Source: CAYJOG01 sp964371695 [NCBI: uncultured bacterium] (GTDB lineage Bacteria; CAYJOG01). Taken from it: a stretch of DNA of 14,509 bases. Below, one piece after another: positions 7,219-12,432 of the stretch. Location of the stretch: contig CAYJOG010000023.1 of NCBI GenBank assembly GCA_964371695.1, positions 1-14,509 on the forward strand. Direction: 5' to 3'. The notes under the pieces are model-generated. The model saw nothing but the letters and a program-made list of their open reading frames with translations. It ran no database searches and was not told the DNA's origin. Each line of letters begins with the position of its first letter. Position 1 is the first letter of the stretch. The position numbers were made by a program, and so were the translations under genes.

Positions 7219-8388
7219 ATGAACACCCCTGAGCCAATCGTGTGCCTGCATCTGTTCAGTTCCTCGTCGCTGGGAGGCACCGAGGTGATCTGCGCCCAGG
7301 CCCTGGGGGCATTGGACCCCCAGCGTTTTCGGCATCACGTGGTGTTTCTGGACACCCCCGGCCCCGCTGTGCCGAGGTACGAAACCTTTGCCGCCAGTGT
7401 TCGGTGTCTCAGGGTCGGGGAAAAAAGCCGTCTGGGTTTGCTGGGCCATCTGCCCGCCCTCCAGAAAATTGCCGCCGCCACCCACCCCCGGCTGGTGCTG
7501 GCTTATGGTTTCAAAACCAACCTGCTGTGGCGGCTGGCGCGCTGGCGTTATCCCGCCCCGCGCCAGCCCGTTTATGGCCTGATGCTGCGGGGCCTCAAAC
7601 CCATGGACAACCCCACGGCGCTCTCGGTGGTGCTGGACAAACTGACCTTTGGCGCGGTGGACGTGGTGATTGCCAACAGTCAGGCGGCGCTGAAGGGTCT
7701 GGCGCAGGCGGGTTATCACCTGCCCTGCACCGCCGTGGCCTATAACGGCCTGGACTTGACCCCGTTCATCAGTCAGCTCCCCAAACCAGCGCTGCGGGGC
7801 GCGCTGGGCCTGGAACCGGAGGCTTTTTATGTCCTGTGTGTGGCCAACCTGCGGCCCGTGAAAAATCACCCGTTGCTCATCCGCGCCTTTGGCCGTCTGG
7901 CGGCGCAGCACCCCGCAGCCCGGCTGTTGCTGGCGGGTCAGGAAACCCCGGCGCTGGCAGGCCTGAAACAGCAGGCGGCGGACCTGGGGCTGGCAGGGAA
8001 AATCAGCTTTCTGGGGTCACGCACGGACATCCCCGCGCTGCTCGCGGCAAGCGACCTGTTTGTGCTTTCCTCAGACCACGAGGGGATGCAGGTGTCGGTG
8101 ATGGAAGCCATGGCGGCGGGCCTGCCCGTGGTGGCCACCGCCGGGGGGGGCACGCCGGAACTGGTGGTGGCGGGCGAAACCGGCCTGCTGGTGAAGCCGG
8201 GCGACGAAGCCGCCCTGGCCGCCGCCATGGTGCGTTATGCAGTCAGCCCTGAGTTGCGCCAGCAACACGGCGCGGCGGGACAGCAGCGTGTGCGCCAGCA
8301 CTTCAGCCTGAGCGCCATGGCCCGGTTATGGACAGAGGCGCTGGAACGGGCGGCAGGGCCTTACCCCCCCTGCTTGCCGCCTACATAA
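7219..8388 (+). CDS. GT-B family glycosyltransferase (family 4 / group 1)
   Basis: 389 residues from ATG 7219; the frame upstream of it is REP sequence. The N-terminal acceptor half has the glycine loop 'SSLGGTEV' (19-23). The C-terminal half opens with 'VANLRPVKNHPLLIRAF' and carries the nucleotide-sugar E-x7-E motif, E288-GMQVSVM-E296, followed by 'AMAAGLPVVAT'. These are diagnostic of retaining GT4-like enzymes. It would transfer a sugar from a nucleotide donor to a lipid-linked or surface glycan on the cytoplasmic membrane face; donor and acceptor cannot be read from sequence. Its position after the 2-epimerase fits polysaccharide synthesis. There is no Shine-Dalgarno. Its 3' end overlaps the convergent binding-protein gene by 28 bp. 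Confidence 0.92.
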   Translation: MNTPEPIVCLHLFSSSSLGGTEVICAQALGALDPQRFRHHVVFLDTPGPAVPRYETFAASVRCLRVGEKSRLGLLGHLPALQKIAAATHPRLVLAYGFKTNLLWRLARWRYPAPRQPVYGLMLRGLKPMDNPTALSVVLDKLTFGAVDVVIANSQAALKGLAQAGYHLPCTAVAYNGLDLTPFISQLPKPALRGALGLEPEAFYVLCVANLRPVKNHPLLIRAFGRLAAQHPAARLLLAGQETPALAGLKQQAADLGLAGKISFLGSRTDIPALLAASDLFVLSSDHEGMQVSVMEAMAAGLPVVATAGGGTPELVVAGETGLLVKPGDEAALAAAMVRYAVSPELRQQHGAAGQQRVRQHFSLSAMARLWTEALERAAGPYPPCLPPT

Positions 8389-9293
8389 AGCAGCCATTGC
8401 CGCCAGTTGGCGCCGGTGGCGGTCTGTTGATAGGTGCGCAGGGTTTTCCACACCGTTTCATAACGTTTTTCGGTTGCGGGAATGAAATGCAGCCCCACCA
8501 GTTTCATGAGGGCGTGATATTGCGCAAAACGCCTGTCGTAATGAGCGGCGTAAAGCAGTTTGCCCATCATCTGCCGATGCGCCATGGGCACCCGACGGTT
8601 GACCATAAAAGGCGCGGTGGGCTGGGGTTTGCCGCAGGCCAGAGTCTTCAGGTTTTTCACGGGGCCGGGGTTTGTTTTTTTGAGGAACATCACGGTGTCC
8701 TGGCTCAGAAACCCCACATCGGCTTCTCCCAGTGAGAGGGCGTAGAGAATGCTGAGCTGGTTGGGCGAGGGCTTGAGCTGGCGAAAAAACTGCGTGGGCG
8801 GCTGGCCCACCAGTTTTTCGAGCTGCACAAACTGGTTGAACGACGTGGCCAGCGTGGCCCGTTGGTTTTTAAGGTCTCCCATGGTTTTGAAATTGCTTTT
8901 GATGGGCACCATCAGACACGAGGGCCATGCGTCTTTGCTCATGAAGGTGTGGCTGGACATGACGCTGTAGTGGCCCGTATCTTTTGCCAGCAGGCTTGGC
9001 TCGGCCTCGTTGGTGTACAAAAAGGAGGCCTCTTCCCGCTCCAGCGCCGCCGCCAGCGCATTGGTGTCGGGATAGTGTTTGAGCGACAGCGTAAAAGCCA
9101 GGGGCTGGGCTTGAATTTTGGCCAGCAGGTGGCCCAGCATGGTTTTGATCTGGGCTTCGTATTCGCGCCCGTTGTTGATGTAGAGCGCCACCACATAGTG
9201 GGGCTTGGCGGCTTTTGTGGCTGCCCAGGCACAGCCCAGGCCCGGCAGCAGGGCCAGCAGCAGGGCGGTTGTGTGCAGCGCCCGGCGGCTCAC
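8361..9293 (-). CDS. Periplasmic PhnD-like substrate-binding protein
   Basis: 310 residues from GTG 9293, which has an AGAGG Shine-Dalgarno and overlaps the upstream ribbon-helix-helix stop by 4 nt (GTGA). A signal peptide ends near 'GCAWA'. The mature part resembles the phosphate/phosphonate-type (PhnD/SsuA/transferrin) fold: 'YHVVAL'-like first strand, 'ALEREEASFLYTNEAE', 'LKNQRATLATSFNQF' and 'LSLGEADVGFLSQDT', the family's '...G.ADVGF...' step. No permease or ATPase gene is present, so it may serve a sensor or a distant transporter. The ligand is unknown. A longer start at 9368 would read through the upstream small gene in another frame and is rejected. Confidence 0.8.
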   Translation of the reverse strand: MSRRALHTTALLLALLPGLGCAWAATKAAKPHYVVALYINNGREYEAQIKTMLGHLLAKIQAQPLAFTLSLKHYPDTNALAAALEREEASFLYTNEAEPSLLAKDTGHYSVMSSHTFMSKDAWPSCLMVPIKSNFKTMGDLKNQRATLATSFNQFVQLEKLVGQPPTQFFRQLKPSPNQLSILYALSLGEADVGFLSQDTVMFLKKTNPGPVKNLKTLACGKPQPTAPFMVNRRVPMAHRQMMGKLLYAAHYDRRFAQYHALMKLVGLHFIPATEKRYETVWKTLRTYQQTATGANWRQWLLYVGGKQGG

Positions 9294-9469
9294 GTTTTCC
9301 CCTCTGCCCCGCCGCGCTGGCCGGGCCATTCGCGGTCGAGTTTTTCCGTCACGGCGTCCTCCACCCACTCGCTCACGGTGCGACCCAGGCGCTCGCAGTG
9401 CTGGCTCACCAGACGGTGCAGGTGCGCATGAATTTTCACGTCTGTCTTGGGAGGACGGTTTTGAAGCAC
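9290..9469 (-). CDS. Small ribbon-helix-helix (CopG/Arc-like) protein
   Basis: 59 residues if started at GTG 9469, 49 if at GTG 9439; neither has a clear Shine-Dalgarno. The core reads V-K-I-H-A-H-L-H-R-L-V-S, then 'CERLGRTVSEWVEDAV' and 'TEKLDREW'. This is the beta strand, helix A, G-R-(T/S)-x-S-E-W turn and helix B of ribbon-helix-helix DNA-binding proteins. The stop overlaps the GTG of the PhnD-like gene, and the start lies about 23 nt after the tauE stop, so it looks like the middle gene of an operon. It could be an autoregulator of that operon or an orphan antitoxin-type protein; no toxin gene is next to it. Confidence 0.7.
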   Translation of the reverse strand: MLQNRPPKTDVKIHAHLHRLVSQHCERLGRTVSEWVEDAVTEKLDREWPGQRGGAEGKT

Positions 9470-9492
9470 CGGCTTATTTTACCCAGCTTTCA

Positions 9493-10281
9493 TCAACCTG
9501 CCTTCACTTGCACCAACAGCGCCGAAACCGCCAGCACGGCAGCGAAGCTGCGGCGCAGCCAGACCTCTGGCAGGCGCTGTCGCAGCCACAGGCCCAACGG
9601 CACACCCAGCAGGCCACCCCCCACCAGCACCGCCATGGCCTTCAGGCCATGCACCGGCAACGCCCCAAACAACAGATGCGCCCCCAGCGCCCACAGGCCG
9701 TTGAACAGAATCAGCACCGCACTGATGCGCGCCGCCGGGCCGGTGCAGTAACCAAATAAAAACACCAGCAGCGGCACCGCCAGAAATCCCCCGCCCACGC
9801 CCAGCAGGCCGCTCATGAAACCCAGCCCCAGGCCCATGAACAAGGCGGTGGCATCGAGGCGGCGGGTTTCTTCGCCCCCTTCCAGTTCCGCGCAGGGGGC
9901 GGGTTTGCGCACCATGCGCCACGCCGCCCACAGCACCACCGGTACAAACAGCACCCCCAGGGCCGCCGGGGGCAACTGGTGGTTGAGCCACGCGCCCCCC
10001 AGCGCGCCGGGCACACCGGGCAGCGCCAGCATCAGGGCCGTCATCAGGCGCACGCGGTTTTGAGCGGGGGTGCTCACCCGCATGTCCATGGCGCTCACCA
10101 TCAGCCCCATGCACACCACCATCACGGGGGCCACCGCCATGGCCTGGGGCAGGGGCAGCCGCGCCAGAAACACCAGCGCCGGAATACTCAGCACCGCCCC
10201 GCCCGCCCCCACCGCGCCAAAACCCAGGCCAATGAGCGCACCCATCGCCGCCAGCGCGGCAATCAGAACAGGTTGGGGCAT
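9493..10281 (-). CDS. TauE/SafE family membrane transporter (sulfite or sulfonate export)
   Basis: 262 residues with about eight hydrophobic segments in two halves. Each half begins with the family's glycine-rich loop: 'GLGFGAVGAGGAVLSIPAL' in the N-terminal half and 'SGLLGVGGGFLAVPLLVF' in the C-terminal half. The family (TSUP) moves sulfite, sulfoacetate and related anions across the inner membrane. The ETHE1-like dioxygenase just upstream, which makes sulfite, gives a plausible substrate. No Shine-Dalgarno is seen; TAGAAT ends 6 nt before the ATG. A hairpin (10322-10362) lies between it and the upstream gene, so it may be a separate transcript. Exact substrate is inference. Confidence 0.9.
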   Translation of the reverse strand: MPQPVLIAALAAMGALIGLGFGAVGAGGAVLSIPALVFLARLPLPQAMAVAPVMVVCMGLMVSAMDMRVSTPAQNRVRLMTALMLALPGVPGALGGAWLNHQLPPAALGVLFVPVVLWAAWRMVRKPAPCAELEGGEETRRLDATALFMGLGLGFMSGLLGVGGGFLAVPLLVFLFGYCTGPAARISAVLILFNGLWALGAHLLFGALPVHGLKAMAVLVGGGLLGVPLGLWLRQRLPEVWLRRSFAAVLAVSALLVQVKAG

Positions 10282-10287
10282 TGGTTC

Positions 10288-10293
10288 ATTCTA
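10288..10293 (-). promoter_or_regulatory. -10-like box placed for a leaderless tauE transcript
   Basis: On the minus strand TAGAAT (5 of 6 to TATAAT) is followed by 6 nt and the ATG at 10281. No Shine-Dalgarno or convincing -35 is seen. Confidence 0.4.
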
Positions 10294-10321
10294 TTTCCGC
10301 CGAGGTGGTTTCTGCCTCAGC

Positions 10322-10362
10322 GGCTGTTCAAAAAGTCCACGACGGACTTTTAAAACAGGTTC
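10322..10362 (-). repeat. Solo end-hairpin of the MITE-like family, copy C (possible terminator)
   Basis: On the minus strand it begins GAACCTGTTTTAAAAGTCC, then GTCGT, then GGACTTTTTGAACAG. It matches the end and subterminal hairpin of copy D but lacks the interior. It directly abuts the TAA stop of the ETHE1-like gene; TAA is also the triplet flanking copy D. The A-rich/T-rich stem with a T run on both strands could terminate transcription from the dioxygenase gene. Confidence 0.55.
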
Positions 10363-11085
10363 TTATTCCAACACGATGCCCTGCTGCTCGGCATATTCCT
10401 GCCACGTGCAGTGGCGGGCGGCGGCCAGACTTTCCTGCAATTTTTCGGGCAGGTCCAGACCCAGGTTGGCCATCACTTCTACAAAGGCGTCTTCACCCGG
10501 CAGTTTCAGCCGGTCGTTCAGGCGCTTCACCTCGGCCATGGTGAGGAACGTCAGGCCCCGGTAATCGTGTCCCGGGTACACCATCGTGTCGTCCGGCAGG
10601 GCGGCCAGACGCATCAGGCTTTTCCACAGCGCCCGTGGGTCGCCGCCGGGAAAATCCGTGCGCCCGCAGGTTTTCAGCAGCAGCGTGTCGCCGGTGAACA
10701 CCACGCCGGGGCCATGCACCACCACGTGTTCGGGGGTGTGGCCGGGGGCTTCGTGAACGTGCAGGGTGTGTTCACCCAGTTCCAGTGTGTCGCCTTCTTT
10801 CAGCCCCTGTGTCATGCAGGGGGCCGTGGCGGCGTGGTGACGCCACAGGGCGCAGCCGGTGCGCTCTATCAGGGCCGGGGCGGCGGTGACGTGATCGGCG
10901 TGGCCGTGGGTGTCCAGCGCCGCTTTGAGGGTGTAACCGTAATTTTCCAGCGCCTTGAGATAACGCGGCACGTCTTCAATCTTCGGGTCTATGAGCATGG
11001 CCTGACCGGTGGCGGGGCAGGCCAGCAGCCAAGCAATACACCCGCCGTGTTTGAGCGGCTCAATGTGCAGGGGAAGTGTGGGCAT
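10363..11085 (-). CDS. ETHE1-type metallo-beta-lactamase-fold persulfide (sulfur) dioxygenase
   Basis: 240 residues. ETHE1-type enzymes use mononuclear Fe(II) and O2 to oxidise glutathione persulfide to sulfite and glutathione in the cytoplasm. The metal motif is T-H60-G-H62-A-D64-H65, with H116 in 'GHTPEH', D133 in 'FTGDTLL' and H173 in 'YPGHDYRG'. The sequence 'CGRTDFPGGDPRALWKSL' is the ETHE1 signature that separates it from glyoxalase II. The C-terminal 'DLPEKL' region is of the usual length. The neighbouring TauE/SafE exporter could remove the sulfite. No Shine-Dalgarno is seen; TAAAAT ends 6 nt before the ATG. A general MBL hydrolase is the alternative, less likely given GRTDF. Confidence 0.88.
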   Translation of the reverse strand: MPTLPLHIEPLKHGGCIAWLLACPATGQAMLIDPKIEDVPRYLKALENYGYTLKAALDTHGHADHVTAAPALIERTGCALWRHHAATAPCMTQGLKEGDTLELGEHTLHVHEAPGHTPEHVVVHGPGVVFTGDTLLLKTCGRTDFPGGDPRALWKSLMRLAALPDDTMVYPGHDYRGLTFLTMAEVKRLNDRLKLPGEDAFVEVMANLGLDLPEKLQESLAAARHCTWQEYAEQQGIVLE

Positions 11086-11091
11086 GAAAGA

Positions 11092-11097
11092 ATTTTA
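11092..11097 (-). promoter_or_regulatory. -10-like box placed for a leaderless dioxygenase transcript
   Basis: On the minus strand TAAAAT (5 of 6 to TATAAT) is followed by 6 nt and the ATG at 11085. A TTGACA exists further upstream but at a 21-nt spacing, too long for a normal promoter. Confidence 0.4.
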
Positions 11098-11120
11098 ACA
11101 GGGTGTTGGTCAGCCTCCTG

Positions 11121-11309
11121 TCAATGCAGCCACGTGGTCTGGGTCTGATCCACCCACACTTCTTCCAGTTCGCATTTCGATAAGTGGCTGATGCCCAGAA
11201 GGCTGAGGATGGTGCCCGCGGGGGCCAGCAGCTTGCCGTCCACGCTGTAGGTGTCCTGGGCCACCACCATGCCCGGTTTCAGTTCTTCGATGCGCAGGAT
11301 TTCTTCCAT
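11121..11309 (-). CDS. Small stand-alone HD-GYP-associated N-terminal-type domain protein
   Basis: 62 residues. The sequence 'IEELKPGMVVAQDTYSVDG', then 'KLLAPAGTILS' and 'LEEVWV', matches the small beta domain often found at the N-terminus of HD-GYP and HDOD proteins (x-L-x-P-G-M-V-x-A-x-D-V ... G-x-L-L-x-P-A-G-T). Here no catalytic domain is attached. The start at 11309 is fixed by a strong AAGGAG 7 nt upstream; an open frame to 11483 is non-coding. A sigma54-type promoter lies about 55-70 nt upstream, and flgM is divergent to it, so a role in motility or c-di-GMP signalling is plausible but inferred. Confidence 0.82.
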   Translation of the reverse strand: MEEILRIEELKPGMVVAQDTYSVDGKLLAPAGTILSLLGISHLSKCELEEVWVDQTQTTWLH

Positions 11310-11364
11310 GATGCTGCTCCTTTTAAACGAGGTGGGTGTGGAGGACCAAGACAAGGACTGCCAT

Positions 11365-11381
11365 AGCAATTTTTTTGCCAA
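11365..11381 (-). promoter_or_regulatory. Sigma54 (RpoN) -24/-12 promoter
   Basis: On the minus strand TTGGCAA, five A and TTGCT, with exactly 10 nt between the GG (11379-11378) and GC (11367-11366) dinucleotides. This matches TGGCAC-N5-TTGCW with one change. It drives the 62-residue gene, leaving a 5' UTR of roughly 40 nt that holds the Shine-Dalgarno. No enhancer site was identified. Confidence 0.7.
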
Positions 11382-11589
11382 CCTTGTGACCAGAATGTTT
11401 CCGCTTTGGGCTAAATCAAGAGATTTCATTCCAAAAACCGCCAAAAAGGATTGGGCAAGGTGCTTTTTTGTGACGAGTGCCACAAAAATGGGGCGTTTGG
11501 GGAGACAAAAAAGACAGTTTTTTTACGGTTTATTCATCCGTTATTTTTTTACTTCTTCGGATAATTTCAAGGAAAGGGAAAAAAAACGG

Positions 11590-11700
11590 CCAATTTCGTC
11601 TGTTTTTTGACAAACTCGGCAACTGCCTGCGGATTTTTGTCATTTTTGCTGCGCCTGCGCTCACGCCAAGGCGCGAGTCGTCAAAAAACAGGCGAATCGG
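11590..11700. repeat. Long imperfect inverted repeat in the divergent intergenic region
   Basis: The left arm (11590-11618) and right arm (11674-11700) pair over about 27 bp, with the perfect core CTGTTTTTTGAC / GTCAAAAAACAG and flanks CC.ATTCG / CGAAT.GG and CTCG / CGAG. The interior (about 55 bp) is partly T-rich, partly GC-rich. It ends about 48 bp before the flgM promoter. It may be a MITE, a structured RNA or a regulatory cruciform; no gene is visible inside. The surrounding 11310-11822 region is much more AT-rich than the rest of the window and otherwise holds only the two promoters. Confidence 0.55.
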
Positions 11701-11747
11701 TGCTGGTATCTGGATTCATGCATTTTTCCACACTTTGAGAAACTTCC

Positions 11748-11774
11748 TTAAGTTCTCTGCGCCACCTCCGATAA
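11748..11774 (+). promoter_or_regulatory. Sigma28 (FliA) promoter of flgM
   Basis: TTAAGTTC (11748-11755), an 11-nt spacer and TCCGATAA (11767-11774), against the consensus TAAAGTTT-N11-GCCGATAA (6 of 8 and 7 of 8, exact spacing). Transcription would begin near 11781, about 40 nt before flgM. FliA control of flgM is the classical arrangement. Confidence 0.72.
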
Positions 11775-11822
11775 ACTGACCAAGACAAAGGGCAAAGCCC
11801 GCACAGAAAGGAGGTGAGAACA

Positions 11823-12116
11823 ATGGACGTCGGTCACATCCCGCAATCAATCCTGCAAAAGCTTCAAAAAAGCGACCGGGTTGGCACAGAAAAAAACAAG
11901 GTCTCCAGTGAATCCACCGGAGCCGCAGCCGACAGTGTTTCGGTCAGCACCCAGGCCAAAACCCGCCTGGCCGTGAAGAAGGCTTATGACGATCTGCCCC
12001 AGGTCAACAGCGACAAGGTCAACTATTTTCGTCAGCAGATTGCGGAGGGTTCTTACAAGCCCATCACCAAAGAAGTGGTGGTCAAGATTTTCGACAACTT
12101 GATCGGGCAACGCTAA
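11823..12116 (+). CDS. flgM: Anti-sigma28 factor FlgM
   Basis: 97 residues from ATG 11823, placed 8 nt after a full AGGAGG (11809-11814, within AAGGAGGTGA). FlgM binds FliA (sigma28) and blocks late flagellar gene expression until it is exported through the completed hook-basal body. The N-terminal half is Ser/Lys-rich and likely disordered, as usual. The C-terminal half carries the sigma-binding pattern: 'DSVSVSTQAKTRL', then 'LPQVNSDKVNYFRQQI', 'AEGSYKPI' and 'VVVKIFDNLI'. Length and layout match the family. No flgA, flgN or other flagellar gene is adjacent, so it is a stand-alone unit behind its own sigma28-type promoter. Identity rests on the weakly conserved C-terminal pattern plus promoter context. 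Confidence 0.85.
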   Translation: MDVGHIPQSILQKLQKSDRVGTEKNKVSSESTGAAADSVSVSTQAKTRLAVKKAYDDLPQVNSDKVNYFRQQIAEGSYKPITKEVVVKIFDNLIGQR

Positions 12117-12148
12117 TAAGCGTCAACAACGGTTCAAACTCGTCGATG

Positions 12149-12168
12149 CCACGGGCAAAAGCCCGTGG
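12149..12168 (+). terminator. GC-rich hairpin after flgM
   Basis: CCACGGGC - AAAA - GCCCGTGG is a perfect 8-bp stem about 32 nt after the flgM stop. The stretch after it (ATAGGCGTGTTT) has no good U-tract, so it is a terminator-like hairpin and not a textbook intrinsic terminator. Confidence 0.5.
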
Positions 12169-12190
12169 ATAGGCGTGTTTATGCGCATAA

Positions 12191-12373
12191 GAGCCTGTTT
12201 GAAAAGTGGGTTATGTGAAACATGGCCCACTTTGGACAGGCTCTTGCGGCCAGGGATGGCCGCCGCCGAAAGCCGAAGCTTTGAAAAAGCTGAGGGTTTC
12301 GCCACGCCGAAGGGGCTTTGCCCCTGAAGGCGTTGGGTTTGAAAAGTCCACGATGGACTTTTCAAACAGGTTC
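12191..12373 (-). repeat. MITE-like 183-bp repeat, copy D (best preserved)
   Basis: Terminal inverted repeats are GAGCCTGTTTGAAAAGT (12191-12207) and ACTTTTCAAACAGGTTC (12357-12373), 16 of 17 matching. TAA directly flanks both ends (12188-12190 and 12374-12376), a likely 3-bp target duplication. Each end has a subterminal hairpin; the right one is a perfect AAAAGTCCA / TGGACTTTT extending into the terminal repeat, and AAAGTGGG / CCCACTTT lies at the left. Short inner stems are GCGGCC / GGCCGC and GGGGC / GCCCC. There is no coding capacity. A 3-bp TNA duplication fits the IS5/IS1031-type transposases; that assignment is inference. Confidence 0.75.
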
Positions 12374-12398
12374 TAAGGGTTCTTCTTGCGCCTTCCCG

Positions 12399-12426
12399 TT
12401 GCCATTCCTGGGTGGAGGCATAAACT
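12399..12426 (+). promoter_or_regulatory. Sigma70 promoter of ispA, leaderless geometry
   Basis: TTGCCA (12399-12404), a 16-bp spacer and TAAACT (12421-12426). The -10 ends 6 nt before the GTG at 12433, and an in-frame TAA at the -10 excludes any earlier start. Confidence 0.55.
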
Positions 12427-12432
12427 GCCGCC

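Noticed and set aside
9205-9759. Plus-strand frames over the tauE and binding-protein starts
   Set aside because: They are antisense shadows with Gln/Arg/Pro-rich composition; the minus-strand genes have membrane, signal and RHH patterns.
11310-11483. A longer start for the 62-residue protein
   Set aside because: ATG 11309 has a strong Shine-Dalgarno, and the extension would run across the sigma54 promoter.
11521-11555. ACGG/CCGT stem followed by a T run as an intrinsic terminator
   Set aside because: A 4-bp stem with a 9-nt loop is too weak, and no gene ends nearby on the plus strand.
11477-11779. A 100-codon open frame upstream of flgM
   Set aside because: No Shine-Dalgarno, Phe/Lys-rich composition from poly-T and poly-A tracts, and it overlaps the inverted repeat and the sigma28 promoter.
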